Part shown: piece after piece, positions 42,524 to 52,379 of the stretch
How positions within the stretch are numbered: position 1 is the stretch's first letter
How the letters are laid out: each line of letters starts with the position of its first letter
Source: DASWJZ01 sp963739005
GTDB taxonomy: Bacteria; Pseudomonadota; Alphaproteobacteria; Rhizobiales; Afifellaceae
DNA: 64,000 nt
Direction: 5' to 3'
Assembly (NCBI GenBank): GCA_963739005.1
Contig: CAVTYQ010000001.1
Coordinates: forward strand, 248,001-312,000
The notes under the pieces: generated by a model
Database searches by the model: none
What the model saw: only the letters and a program-made list of their open reading frames with translations
What the model was told of the DNA's origin: nothing
Made by a program: the position numbers and the translations under genes

Positions 42524-42766
42524 ATGAGCGACAACAGCATCGAGGCGCGCGTCAAGAAGATCGTCGTCGAACATCTCGGCGTGGAGGAGGACAAGGTGTC
42601 CAAGGACGCGAGCTTCATTGACGATCTTGGCGCCGACAGCCTCGATACGGTTGAGCTGGTGATGGCCTTCGAGGAGGAGTTCGGCGTCGAGATTCCTGAC
42701 GACGCGGCCGAGACCATCCTGACGGTCGGCGATGCGGTCCGCTTCCTGGAGAAGAGCACTTCCTGA
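42524..42766 (+). CDS. acpP: Acyl carrier protein
   Basis: The 80-residue ACP carries growing acyl chains on a phosphopantetheine attached to Ser39 in the motif GADSLDTVELVM. It is highly acidic, as expected. A purine-rich ribosome-binding site (GAGGAAGAGG) precedes the ATG, fitting the high expression of ACP. Activated by AcpS (7.8 kb). Confidence 0.98.
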   Translation: MSDNSIEARVKKIVVEHLGVEEDKVSKDASFIDDLGADSLDTVELVMAFEEEFGVEIPDDAAETILTVGDAVRFLEKSTS

Positions 42767-42788
42767 TCGCGGAGCGAGACTTCGCAAC

Positions 42789-44045
42789 GTGCGGCGCGTC
42801 GTCGTCACCGGAATGGGCATGGTGACGCCGCTCGGGAGCGGCGTCGAAACGACGTGGGCACGGCTCAAGGCCGGCGAAAGCGGCGCTCAGCGCATTACCG
42901 CCTTCCAGGTTGACGATCTTCCCTGCCAGATCGCCTGCGTCATCCCGCGGGGCGATGGCTCCGAGGGGACCTTCAACCCCGACCTTTCGATGGAGCCGAA
43001 GGAGCAGCGCAAGGTCGACGATTTCATCATCTTCGCCATGGCCGCTGCCGACGAGGCGATCGCGAGTTCGGGCTGGGCGCCGAAAAGCGAGGAAGACCGC
43101 TACGCGGCCGGCGTCCTGATCGGATCTGGCATCGGCGGCATTGGCGGCATCGTCGAAGCCGGGATCACGCTGCACGAGCGTGGGCCGCGGCGCATCTCGC
43201 CGTTCTTCATCCCCGGCCGTCTCATCAATCTTGCGTCCGGCTATGTGTCGATCAAGCACGGGCTCAAGGGTCCGAACCACGCCGTCGTCACCGCCTGTTC
43301 GACCGGCGCGCACGCAATCGGCGACGCGGCGCGTCTGATCGCGCTCGGCGATGCGGACGTGATGGTCGCCGGGGGCACGGAGTCTCCGGTCGTGCGTATC
43401 TCGCTTGCCGGCTTCGCTGCCTGCCGCGCCCTCTCCACGCACTTCAACGATCGGCCGAAGCAAGGCTCGCGTCCCTACGATCGCGATCGCGACGGCTTCG
43501 TCATGGGCGAGGGCGCCGGCGCCGTGGTGCTGGAGGAACTCGAGCACGCCAAGGCGCGCGGAGCAACCATCCATGGCGAAGTGATCGGCTACGGACTCTC
43601 CGGCGACGCGTTCCACATCACCGCGCCGGCCGAAGACGGCAACGGCGCCGAGCGCTGCATGAAGATGGCGCTGAAGCGCGCCGGGGTCGATCCGTCAGAG
43701 ATCGACTACGTCAACGCGCACGGCACCTCGACCATGGCGGACGAGATCGAGCTGCACGCGGTCGAGCGGGTGATGGGGAACGCAGCCGGCGCGCTCACCA
43801 TGTCGTCCACCAAGTCGGCGATCGGGCATCTCCTCGGGGCAGCCGGCGCAGTGGAGGCGATCTTCTGCCTTCTCGCGATGCGCGACGGCATCGCTCCGCC
43901 GACGCTCAATCTCGACAATCCCTCGGTCGACACGCCGATCGACCTCGTGCCGCTCAAGGCCAAGGAAAAGCAAATCGACGTCGCGCTCTCCAACTCCTTC
44001 GGTTTCGGCGGCACCAATGCGTCGCTGGTTTTCCGCGGCGTCTGA
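42789..44045 (+). CDS. fabF: 3-oxoacyl-[acyl-carrier-protein] synthase II
   Basis: Condensing enzyme of fatty-acid elongation. The 418-residue protein starts at GTG (VRRVVVTGMGMVTPLGSG) and has the nucleophile C170 in TACSTGAHAIGDAARLI, the two His in NAHGTSTMADEIE and SAIGHLLGAAGAVE, and ends FGFGGTNASLVF. It follows acpP by 22 bp. Confidence 0.97.
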   Translation: MRRVVVTGMGMVTPLGSGVETTWARLKAGESGAQRITAFQVDDLPCQIACVIPRGDGSEGTFNPDLSMEPKEQRKVDDFIIFAMAAADEAIASSGWAPKSEEDRYAAGVLIGSGIGGIGGIVEAGITLHERGPRRISPFFIPGRLINLASGYVSIKHGLKGPNHAVVTACSTGAHAIGDAARLIALGDADVMVAGGTESPVVRISLAGFAACRALSTHFNDRPKQGSRPYDRDRDGFVMGEGAGAVVLEELEHAKARGATIHGEVIGYGLSGDAFHITAPAEDGNGAERCMKMALKRAGVDPSEIDYVNAHGTSTMADEIELHAVERVMGNAAGALTMSSTKSAIGHLLGAAGAVEAIFCLLAMRDGIAPPTLNLDNPSVDTPIDLVPLKAKEKQIDVALSNSFGFGGTNASLVFRGV

Positions 44046-44106
44046 TGTGTTCGTGGTTTAGCCTCAATCGGTGCTATGAGTTGGCCCGGGGAGGGGCAGG
44101 CCGGGG

Positions 44107-45429
44107 ATGAGCTACACGAATCGCCCTACCGACCGGAGACACCAGCCGCCGATGCCGGATTTGCCGGATATGCCGGCCGTGTCGCCTCTCGACATGCCTG
44201 CCATCGGCGAAGCGCAGCAACAGCCGCGCCGACGCATCGCGCCGAAAAGCCCGCGTCAGGTGCTCCAGCCGGAGGCGGCCCCGCCGCCCCCGCCGCGCTC
44301 GCAGAAGGCGCGGCATCCGCTCGTCGTCGTGTCGAACTTCTTCCTGATGATCGCAGTGCTGATCCTGCTGGCCGGCGGCGGGCTACTTTATTTCGCGATG
44401 CAGCGCTTCAACGGGCCGGGACCTCTTGCGGAGACGACGAGCGTGTTGGTCCCGCCGGGCGCCGACCTCGATTCGATCTCGACACAGCTGCAACGGCACA
44501 ACGTCATCGACAGCCCGTTCGTCTTCACCATGGCGGCCCGCTTCAAGAAGCTCGAAGCCAAACTGCAGGCCGGGGAGTACCTCTTCCAGCCGGCCGTCAG
44601 CATGAAGCAGGTTCTCGACGATCTCGTCTCCGGCCGCTCCGTGCTCCACGCGATCACCTTCCCCGAAGGCTTGACCAGCAAGGCGATCGTCGACCGGCTG
44701 AATTCCGATACGATCCTGACCGGCGACATCACGGCCGTTCCGTCGGAGGGGTCGCTGATGCCGGACACCTATAAGTTCACGCGCGGCGCCACGCGCCAGC
44801 AGATGCTCGACCAGATGACGAGGGTCGAGGCGAAGGCGGTCGAGGAGGTCTGGAGCAGGCGCGCACCCGGCCTGCCGATCAACACGCCGGAGGAGCTCGT
44901 CACGCTCGCCTCGATCGTGGAGAAAGAGACCGGCCGCGCCGATGAGCGGCCGCGCGTCGCGGCCGTCTTCATCAACCGGCTCAGGAAGGGGATGCGGCTG
45001 CAATCCGATCCGACGGTGATCTACGGGCTCTTCGGCGGCGCGGGCCGGCCGGCGGACTGGGCGTTCACCGACGACGCGCTGAACAAGATGACACCGTTCA
45101 ATACTTACCAGATCGACGGCTTGCCGCCTTCGCCGATCGCCAATCCGGGGCGCGCGGCGCTCGAAGCCGTGGCCAATCCTTCGCGCACGAACGAGCTCTA
45201 TTTCGTCGCCGATGGCACCGGCGGACACGCCTTCTCCGCGACGCTCGAAGAGCATAACCGCAACGTTGCGCGCTGGCGGCAGATCAAGGCGGAGCAGAAC
45301 AAGGCGACACAGGGCCAAGCCCCGGCGACCACGGACACGTCAGCGCCGGCGCCGGCACCGACCCAGGACGCGCCGCCGCAGGATGTACCGCCTGACTCCG
45401 TTCCGGCGGACGCCGGCGACCAGGATTAG
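44107..45429 (+). CDS. mltG: Endolytic murein transglycosylase MltG
   Basis: YceG family enzyme that cleaves nascent glycan strands, setting their length. The 440-residue protein has a 72-residue disordered cytoplasmic N-terminus rich in Pro, one membrane segment (about 76-98, VVVSNFFLMIAVLILLAGGG), a LysM-like region, and the catalytic domain with the Glu in SIVEKETG near 270 and LQSDPTVIYG, NPGRAALEA. The C-terminal 50 residues are Ala/Pro/Asp-rich. It follows fabF in this group. Confidence 0.95.
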   Translation: MSYTNRPTDRRHQPPMPDLPDMPAVSPLDMPAIGEAQQQPRRRIAPKSPRQVLQPEAAPPPPPRSQKARHPLVVVSNFFLMIAVLILLAGGGLLYFAMQRFNGPGPLAETTSVLVPPGADLDSISTQLQRHNVIDSPFVFTMAARFKKLEAKLQAGEYLFQPAVSMKQVLDDLVSGRSVLHAITFPEGLTSKAIVDRLNSDTILTGDITAVPSEGSLMPDTYKFTRGATRQQMLDQMTRVEAKAVEEVWSRRAPGLPINTPEELVTLASIVEKETGRADERPRVAAVFINRLRKGMRLQSDPTVIYGLFGGAGRPADWAFTDDALNKMTPFNTYQIDGLPPSPIANPGRAALEAVANPSRTNELYFVADGTGGHAFSATLEEHNRNVARWRQIKAEQNKATQGQAPATTDTSAPAPAPTQDAPPQDVPPDSVPADAGDQD

Positions 45430-45503
45430 TCGAAGGCGCGGCGCGCGAGGTTAGAAAGCGGTCTCGGCCGCTCGCGATGTCGGGCTCCAACCGTCGGGGA
45501 TCG

Positions 45504-46391
45504 ATGGCCTTAGCAAGCATGACCGGCTTTGCGCGGACGGCCTTCGAGGCCGAGGGGGCGAAGTATTCCTGGGAGATGAAGAGCGTCAACGCGCGCGGGC
45601 TCGAGGTGCGGCTGCGGCTGCCTCCGGGCCTCGATCATCTGGAGGCGGAGGCGCGGGCACAGATACGTGAGCGGGTCGCGCGCGGAAGCTGCTTTCTCAA
45701 TCTCGCGCGCGAAACCGAGTCTGAGCAGAGGAGGGTTGTGCTGAACGAGGCGGCCCTTGCTCTCGTTATCGCCGCGGCGCGACGCCTTGCGGAAGTCGAA
45801 GGGATCAGCGCACCGACGGCTGATGGGCTTCTCTCCATACCGGGCGTGATCGAGGCCGGCGACGTTTCGCCAAAGGGTGAGGCGGCCGAACGCCGCGATG
45901 CGGCCGCCCTCGCGGCGCTTGCGCGCACGATCGATCAGCTGATCGCGGCGCGCCTTGAGGAGGGGAAGCGGCTTTCCCTTGTGCTTGTGGATCAGCTCAA
46001 GGGCATAGAGGCGCTCGTGAGCCAGGCGAAGAGCATAGCGGCCGAGGCGCCGGAGGCGATGAAAGCGCGCATTCGCGATCAAATCGCGCTGCTGACCGTT
46101 GATGGCATGGGTCTCAACCCCGATCGGCTCCATCAGGAGGCGCTCGTTGCTGCGTCGCGCGCCGATGTGCGCGAAGAGCTCGACCGTCTGACAAGCCATG
46201 TCGAAAGCGCCCGCGGCCTCGTTTCTTCCGGAGGCGCCGTCGGCCGCCGGCTCGATTTCCTGAGCCAAGAGTTCAACCGCGAGGCCAATACGCTCTGTTC
46301 CAAGGCCTTTGACAATCGGTTGACGACAATCGGACTAGAACTGAAGGCGATTATCGACCAGTTCCGCGAACAGGTGCAAAATCTGGCATGA
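45504..46391 (+). CDS. yicC: YicC/YloC family endoribonuclease
   Basis: A 295-residue protein: N-terminal ASMTGFARTAFEAEG and EMKSVNARGLEVRLRLPPGL, C-terminal DFLSQEFNREANTLCSKAFD, the diagnostic YicC blocks. The family has reported Mn-dependent RNase activity. I use ATG 45504 as in homologues. The stop overlaps the gmk ATG by 4 bp, a pairing conserved across proteobacteria. Confidence 0.94.
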   Translation: MALASMTGFARTAFEAEGAKYSWEMKSVNARGLEVRLRLPPGLDHLEAEARAQIRERVARGSCFLNLARETESEQRRVVLNEAALALVIAAARRLAEVEGISAPTADGLLSIPGVIEAGDVSPKGEAAERRDAAALAALARTIDQLIAARLEEGKRLSLVLVDQLKGIEALVSQAKSIAAEAPEAMKARIRDQIALLTVDGMGLNPDRLHQEALVAASRADVREELDRLTSHVESARGLVSSGGAVGRRLDFLSQEFNREANTLCSKAFDNRLTTIGLELKAIIDQFREQVQNLA

Positions 46392-47062
46392 GCGCCGGTC
46401 CCGTTCAGCTTCGCCGCAGGGGCGTCATGTTCGTGCTGTCGTCGCCGTCCGGCGCCGGCAAGTCGACGCTCGCGCGCCTGCTTCTTTCCGAGGAGCGCGA
46501 TCTCGTGCTTTCGATCTCGGTGACCACGCGGCCGCGCCGCGCGAGCGAGGTGGAGGGCCGTCACTACCACTTCATCGACGAGGCGGAGTTCGTGCGCATG
46601 CGCGAACGCGGCGAGCTTCTGGAATGGGCGGAAGTGCACGGCAATTTCTACGGGACGCCGCGCGCGCCGGTCGAACGAGCGCTCGCGCAGGGCCGCGACG
46701 TGCTCTTCGATATCGACTGGCAGGGCACCGAGCAGCTTGCGGAGATCGCGGAGACGCGCGCCGACCTCGTGCGTGTGTTCGTGCTTCCGCCGAACTTCCG
46801 CGAGCTTCGGGCGCGGCTCGAGCGCCGCGCCGAGGACGCATCGGATGCGATAAAGCGGCGGCTGGCGAATGCGCGCTCGGAGATCGAGAAGTGGTCGGCG
46901 TACGACTACGTCGTCATCAATGAAGACCTCGACCGCTCGTTTCCGCTCGTGCGCGCGATCCTCGCCGCCGAGCGCATGCGTCGCGAACGCGTGACGGGGC
47001 TTGAGGATTTCGTGGAGAGCCTGTTGCGCGAGGCGGACGAAGCCGTGCGCGGTTCCGCCTAA
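46388..47062 (+). CDS. gmk: Guanylate kinase
   Basis: Phosphorylates GMP to GDP. The 224-residue protein has P-loop SSPSGAGKSTLA near 18, the GMP-binding SVTTRPRRASEVEGRHYHF, and DIDWQGTEQL. Its last codons overlap the convergent rsmA stop by 4 bp. With guaA in the same window it completes XMP-to-GDP conversion. Confidence 0.97.
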   Translation: MSAGPVQLRRRGVMFVLSSPSGAGKSTLARLLLSEERDLVLSISVTTRPRRASEVEGRHYHFIDEAEFVRMRERGELLEWAEVHGNFYGTPRAPVERALAQGRDVLFDIDWQGTEQLAEIAETRADLVRVFVLPPNFRELRARLERRAEDASDAIKRRLANARSEIEKWSAYDYVVINEDLDRSFPLVRAILAAERMRRERVTGLEDFVESLLREADEAVRGSA

Positions 47063-47928
47063 GAGCGACCTGCTTGAATTCGCGCCAGGCGGAGAAAATC
47101 CTCAACCGCCAGGTTCTCGGCGCGAAGCGTCGGCGCGATGCCGATCTCTCGAAGGATGGGCTCCGGCTCTGCCCAAAGCTGCTTCAGGCTTGCGCGCAGC
47201 ATTTTTCGCCGCTGGCCGAAGGCCGCGGCGGTCACTGTCTCCAATGCGCCGACCGGCAACGGCTCGGCGTCTTCGCGCGGCTCAAGGCGCACGACGGCCG
47301 ACGTCACCTTCGGCGGCGGCGTGAAAGCGCGCGCCGGCACGTCGAAGAGCCGTGACGCGCGGGCCCGCCACTGTGTCAGCACGGCGAGCCGCCCATAGAC
47401 CTTCGAGCCGGACGCGGCGACGATCCGGTCCGCCACCTCGCGCTGGAACATCAGGGTCAGGCTCCGCCAGGAGGGCGGCCAGACTTCCGAGCTCAGCCAG
47501 CCGACGAGGAGCGGCGTTGCGACGTTGTAGGGAAGGTTCGCGACGACGCGGATCGGATGGCCCGCGCGCAGCCCGGAATAGTCGAAGTCGAGCGCGTCGC
47601 CCTCAACGATCGTGAGGCGCCCGGGCGCGGCGGCCGCGATCTCTTGAAGCGCCGGCAGCGCGCGCCGGTCACGTTCGATGGCCGTCACATGCGCCGCGCC
47701 TTCAAGGAGAAGCGCGCGCGTCAGCCCGCCCGGGCCCGGCCCGATTTCCACTACGTGGGTGTCGGCCAGCGGTCCGCCGGCGCGCGCGATGCGGCGCGTC
47801 AGGTTGAGGTCGAGGAGGAAGTTCTGTCCAAGCGCTTTCCGGGCGGAGAGTCCGTGCGCGGCGATGACATCGCGAAGCGGCGGAAGCGCCAGAAGCGCGG
47901 CTTCCGTCAAGCGGGCGCCTCGCGGCAC
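47059..47928 (-). CDS. rsmA: 16S rRNA (adenine(1518)-N(6)/adenine(1519)-N(6))-dimethyltransferase
   Basis: KsgA: dimethylates two adenines near the 3' end of 16S rRNA. The 289-residue protein has KALGQNFLLDLNL, the SAM motif VVEIGPGPGGLTRALL and the catalytic NLPYNVATPLL. GTG start inside the end of pdxA (22-bp overlap). The surA-pdxA-rsmA order is conserved from enterobacteria to alphaproteobacteria. Confidence 0.96.
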   Translation of the reverse strand: MPRGARLTEAALLALPPLRDVIAAHGLSARKALGQNFLLDLNLTRRIARAGGPLADTHVVEIGPGPGGLTRALLLEGAAHVTAIERDRRALPALQEIAAAAPGRLTIVEGDALDFDYSGLRAGHPIRVVANLPYNVATPLLVGWLSSEVWPPSWRSLTLMFQREVADRIVAASGSKVYGRLAVLTQWRARASRLFDVPARAFTPPPKVTSAVVRLEPREDAEPLPVGALETVTAAAFGQRRKMLRASLKQLWAEPEPILREIGIAPTLRAENLAVEDFLRLARIQAGRS

Positions 47929-48932
47929 GTCATTGCGCGCGCGAGCTTCAAAGCCTCGATCAGACTTGTCGCGCGCGCCTTGCCGGTGCCGGCGATGCCG
48001 AGCGCCGTGCCGTGGTCCGGCGACGTGCGCACAAAGGGCAGGCCAAGCGTGACGTTCACGGCGGTGTCGAAGGCGAGCGTCTTGATCGGGATCAGCGCCT
48101 GGTCATGGTACATGCAGAGCGCGGCGTCGTAGGTTCGTCTCGCTTCGGAATGGAACATGGTGTCGGCGGGGAGGGGCCCGATCGCCTCGATTCCCGCTTG
48201 CCGCAGAGCCTCGACCGCCGGGCGGATCACGACCTGGTCCTCGCGGCCAAGCATGCCCTCCTCGCCGGCATGCGGATTGAGGCCGGCAATTGCGAGGCGC
48301 GGTTTCGGGATCGCGAAACGCCGTGCGAGATCGCGCGCGACGATGGTGCCGGTCCGGACGATCAGCTCGGAGGTCAGCGCGCCCGGGACCTCGGAGAGCG
48401 GGATGTGGACGGTGACGGGAACGACCTTCAGATCCGCACCGGCCAGCATCATGACGGGGAAAACGCGCTCGCCGAAAATCTCGCCTGCCAGCTGGCCGAG
48501 GAACTCCGTGTGCCCGGGATGCCGGAAGCCGGCCGCGCTCAGCGCTTTCTTCTGGACTGGATTGGTGACGACCGCGCTCGCGCTGCCGCCGCGGACGAGC
48601 TCGACGGCGCGGCGGATCGACCAGATCACCGTGCGTGTGTCCGACGGATCGATGTTCCCCGGCTGCCCGGCGACGGGTGGCGCGTCGGCGAGGCAGGGCA
48701 ATGCGTCCTGGAAGATCGCCGCCGCAGCCTCGGCGCTGACGATCTTCGTGCGGATGTCGCGCCCGAGCGCTTGGGCACGTCGGGCGAGCAGCGCCGCGTC
48801 GCCGACGAAGACGAAGGGCGGAGTATCGGCGGCGCCGCGGGATAGCCACGCGTCGATGGCAATGTCGGGTCCGACGCCGGCCGGCTCGCCGAGCGTCAGC
48901 GCGAGTGGCGCGCCCGACGGCGTACGGTTCAC
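47907..48932 (-). CDS. pdxA: 4-hydroxythreonine-4-phosphate dehydrogenase
   Basis: Oxidises 4-phosphohydroxy-threonine to the aminoketone used by PdxJ, so both late DXP-pathway B6 genes are in this window, 40 kb apart. The 341-residue protein has LGEPAGVGPDI, VTNPVQKKALSAAG, GLNPHAGEEGMLG (metal-binding His) and MYHDQALIPIKTLAFD, then GLPFVRTSPDHGTA. GTG start overlaps the surA stop (GTGA). Confidence 0.96.
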   Translation of the reverse strand: MNRTPSGAPLALTLGEPAGVGPDIAIDAWLSRGAADTPPFVFVGDAALLARRAQALGRDIRTKIVSAEAAAAIFQDALPCLADAPPVAGQPGNIDPSDTRTVIWSIRRAVELVRGGSASAVVTNPVQKKALSAAGFRHPGHTEFLGQLAGEIFGERVFPVMMLAGADLKVVPVTVHIPLSEVPGALTSELIVRTGTIVARDLARRFAIPKPRLAIAGLNPHAGEEGMLGREDQVVIRPAVEALRQAGIEAIGPLPADTMFHSEARRTYDAALCMYHDQALIPIKTLAFDTAVNVTLGLPFVRTSPDHGTALGIAGTGKARATSLIEALKLARAMTCREAPA

Positions 48933-49873
48933 TTGTTCTCGATGACGGCGTCGGCGCGAAGGTCGCGGAGGTAGCGCCGCGCGAGAAGCTGCCCGCGCTC
49001 ACCGGTTATCTCCTCGCGAACCGCGACAGCGGCTTCCGTTTGGCCCGCGATCGTGTTCTTGGCGCAGACGGCGAGGACCTGGAAGCCCTCAGCGACCCGC
49101 TCGGGTTTTGTCGTGCCGCCGACGTCGGTTTTCGCCAATTCCGACTTGATCGGTTCCGGCAGGTTGGCCTCCTCGCGCCGCACGGTGGGCCGAACCACGA
49201 TGCCGGGCGAGCCACCGGCCTGCTCGACGCTGTGGTCGCAGCCCTGAAAGCTCGCACGGAAGCTGTTCGCTTCGCTCTGCCGCTGATTGGCGAGCGCGGC
49301 GCTGGAGCCCGCGGGTACGACAAAGAGAATCGGCTGTACCATGTATTCGGCGGTGGCGGACTGCTCGGCCCCGGATGATGCCCCGCGCGCGTTGAGCGCC
49401 GCCGTGACGTCTTGGTCCGTGATGTCCACGGTCGCCCGAAAACGCGCCCGGACCACTTTCGACCACACCATATTGGCGCGCAGGAATTGCCTGAAGGTGG
49501 CGATGTCCAAGCCGGCCTGCCGCAGCGCCTGGGTGAATTGCGCAGCGGTCATTTTGACGCCGCTCGCCTTGTCCGCGACCTCCTGGTCGAGATCCCCGTC
49601 GCTCACCTCGATGTGCCGCCGCGCTGCCTCCTGCAGCATGAGCTTCTCATCGATGAGCTGATCGATCGCCTCTTTCTCGCCGGCCTTGCCGCCGGTGAAC
49701 ACGCGCAGCATCTTCGTCCGCTGATCGACGTCATAGCTCGTGATCGGGTCATCGTTGACCAGGATGCGGATTGTCGCATTCGCGGAAAACGCCGGCGGCG
49801 CCGCAATGCATGAGACCGCGGCGAAAACGCATGCCGCGAGCGCGATAGGCGAGAGATATCTTCTTGATGACAT
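48929..49873 (-). CDS. surA: SurA-like periplasmic chaperone
   Basis: A 314-residue periplasmic protein: signal peptide (about 1-30, PIALAACVFAAVSCIAAPPA), then the SurA N-terminal chaperone domain (RILVNDDPITSYDVDQRTKM, DEKLMLQEAARRHIEVSDGD). The second half is a weak parvulin-like region, shorter than the two PPIase domains of E. coli SurA; this compact form is normal in Hyphomicrobiales. SurA escorts outer-membrane proteins including LptD, encoded just upstream. Start at ATG 49873. Confidence 0.88.
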   Translation of the reverse strand: MSSRRYLSPIALAACVFAAVSCIAAPPAFSANATIRILVNDDPITSYDVDQRTKMLRVFTGGKAGEKEAIDQLIDEKLMLQEAARRHIEVSDGDLDQEVADKASGVKMTAAQFTQALRQAGLDIATFRQFLRANMVWSKVVRARFRATVDITDQDVTAALNARGASSGAEQSATAEYMVQPILFVVPAGSSAALANQRQSEANSFRASFQGCDHSVEQAGGSPGIVVRPTVRREEANLPEPIKSELAKTDVGGTTKPERVAEGFQVLAVCAKNTIAGQTEAAVAVREEITGERGQLLARRYLRDLRADAVIENK

Positions 49874-49951
49874 CACAGGGCTTCTTACCCGATTTCGGAC
49901 GAATCGGCCGGGAATTCTACCGATCAATCTGTCGAAAATCCGGCCTGTTCC

Positions 49952-52379
49952 CTACTGTACGTTGGTTTCGACCGGGAGATTCCGGCCGAAACCGCCCTCG
50001 GCGAGCGTTCTCAGATTGACGCGGAAGAATATCTGCCGCGCCGATACGAGATCCGTATAGGGATCGGTGGTCTCCGAATAAGTCGCGGAAAGCGCAAAGC
50101 AATCGTTGGCAAAGGCGATCCCGAGACTGTCGGAAACGCGGCTATGGTTGCGCACGTCGACGACGTAGGAGCCGAGCACCGACCAATTGTCGAAGAGCGC
50201 GACCGAGGCGGAGGTGGAGAGTTCCTCGCGCCGCGTGAATATGCCGGACGCCGGGCTCTCGCGCAGGTAGGTGTAGTCGATTGCCGCCGTGCTGCCGCCA
50301 TAGCCGGCGACGGCGGCCAGATCAGCGCGATTCACCGTCAGGTCGTCCGCGTCGAAGCGGCCGCGGGCGGTCACCGCGACGCCAAGGCCACTGTTCACCG
50401 TGAGGCGCCCGACGTAGTCGGATTTGGTCGTCTCGAGGCCCGATCCGACGCCCGTCAGGGCGTGGTCCTTGAGTGCAAAGGAGTTCTCGCCGGCGAGCTG
50501 ATAGGAACGGCCGACCAGCGCGTCGACCGACGCGCCGTTCGGGAAGAGGCCCTGGTAGAGAAAGCCGAGGTTGGCGCGCGTGCCGCCTTCCTGGCGATCG
50601 TATCCGGCGAACTTGTCCCACTTGAAGAGCGTCGTGTCGTCGAACTCCAGGCTCTGCGAGTCCTCGTTCGGGAGGCTGCCCGCGCGCTTCTCGTCGGGGC
50701 GCGCGATCACCTGCACTTTCGGACCGAAGGTATGCGTCGTCGAGCCGAACGTCGCGAGAAACGGCCATTCATACTCGACGCCGACGGCCGGCATCACTCG
50801 CGCGGTGGCCCCTGCGTCGGTCAGTCCGGCGGCGGGATCGTCGGAGGCGATCCAGTCCGCATCGCCCTGCACGTAGGTAAACGGCGTGACGAGCTGGCCG
50901 CCGGCGAGAACGAAGCGCCGCTTCCAGCTTGCGCGGCTGGTGGCGCGCGTGAACGTCCCGGCCACGCCGGCATAGTAGGGCCCGAACGGCGCGGGCGGAT
51001 GCCGAATGTCGCTGGCGTCGCGCGTCAGGCTGGCAAGGTTCGAAGTCGAAGCGCACTTCGCCGCCGAGGACAGGATCGTTGAGCACGTAGTTGTAGTCGA
51101 TGACCGGATGGACGAACGCCTGCTCCGACTGATCATCGTGGATGTAGACGTCGCTCGTCGTCGGGTCCCCGTCATCCGGAAGATCTTCTTTCGTGTCCTC
51201 ACGCTGAACGCGGAAATAATAGCCGCTGGCGGAGAAGTAGTTTCTATCGCTCATCCCGTTCAGATAGAGGGTCGAGGGCAACTCCTGCGCCTGCGCGCCC
51301 GGGATTCGATAGTCGCGGTTGAAGGTGCGGTCCGAGGTAAAGTCCACGTCCCAACCGAAGGACCAGTTCTTGCTGAGCCGGAAGGCGCCTTCGCTGCCTG
51401 CGCTGCCGCGGAGATCACGGTCGCCGCTCAACGGCGTGCCTTTGCTGGTGAACGCTTCCGGATCGTTCTGGAAGATGCCGGCGAGCCGGATCGAGTAGGA
51501 GCCGTTGACCATGCGGTGGCGCCATTGCGCCTGCATCAACAGGCCCTGCCGGCTTAGGATGGTCGGCGAGAAGGTGACGTCGTAGTTCGGCGCGAGGTTC
51601 CAGAAGAACGGCGTGGTCACGCCGGTGCCGAGCACGTCGCTCTGCAAGACCGAGGGGACGAGGAAGCCGGTCTTGCGCTTCACCGTCGGGTCGGGATGAA
51701 AGAACACCGGCATGTAGGCGATCGGGATTCCGAAGAACTCGAGGCGGGCGTTCTCGTAGTAGATCTCATGATCGGTCTCGTCGTGGATGATGCGCGCCGC
51801 CTTGATCTGCCAGAGCGGCGGCCGATCGGGATGCTCGAGGCACGGCGCGCAAGCCGTGTAAACGCCCTTGCGGAAGATTGTGAGGTTGCCGTCGCGCCGT
51901 TCCGCGGTCTGCGCGGTAAAGCGCGTGCGGTCGGTTGTGATCAGGTTCAGGCTGCCGACAAAGCCATCGCGGAAGTCATCGGTGATGTCGAGCTTCTCGG
52001 TCGTGATCAGGTCGCCGCTCGGCTCGAGCACGCGGACCCCGCCGGTGGCGATCAGGCGGCCGGACTTTTGATCGTAGGATACCCGGTCGGCATCGAGCGC
52101 GTAGCCGGCGTAATAGATTTGCACGTGCCCGATCGCGATCACCACCTCGTGGTCGAAATCGTAGACGAGCTGGTCGGCCTCGAGAATCATGCCACCGCCC
52201 GGTTGGTCGCCTTGCGGCAGGGCGCCCATCGCGGTGTTGGCCGGCCCGAACGACTGGGCGAGCGCGGGGATTCCCTGCGCGGCGAGCGCGGCGGAGGCCG
52301 CGCAGGCAACGAGCAGTTTGCCGCCCTTTGCGAGGCTGAAGACCAGCCTCCGGCGCCGACGCAGAACTCCGAGCTTCAC
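49952..52379 (-). CDS. lptD: LPS-assembly protein LptD, interrupted by a frameshift at about 51044
   Basis: Outer-membrane beta-barrel that inserts LPS into the outer leaflet. The GTG start overlaps the lptG stop. Signal peptide, then the LptA-like jellyroll (ILEADQLVYDFDHEVVIAIG, GRLIATGGVRVLEPSG), CxxC in YTACAPC, and barrel strands follow. The first frame breaks after NDPVLGGEVRFD; the sequence continues in the next frame as SNLASLTRDASDIR through the C-terminal barrel to VETNVQ. Dropping one T at 51044 joins both into about 808 residues, the expected length. No slippery site is obvious. Either a real null mutation or a single-base sequence error. Confidence 0.88.
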
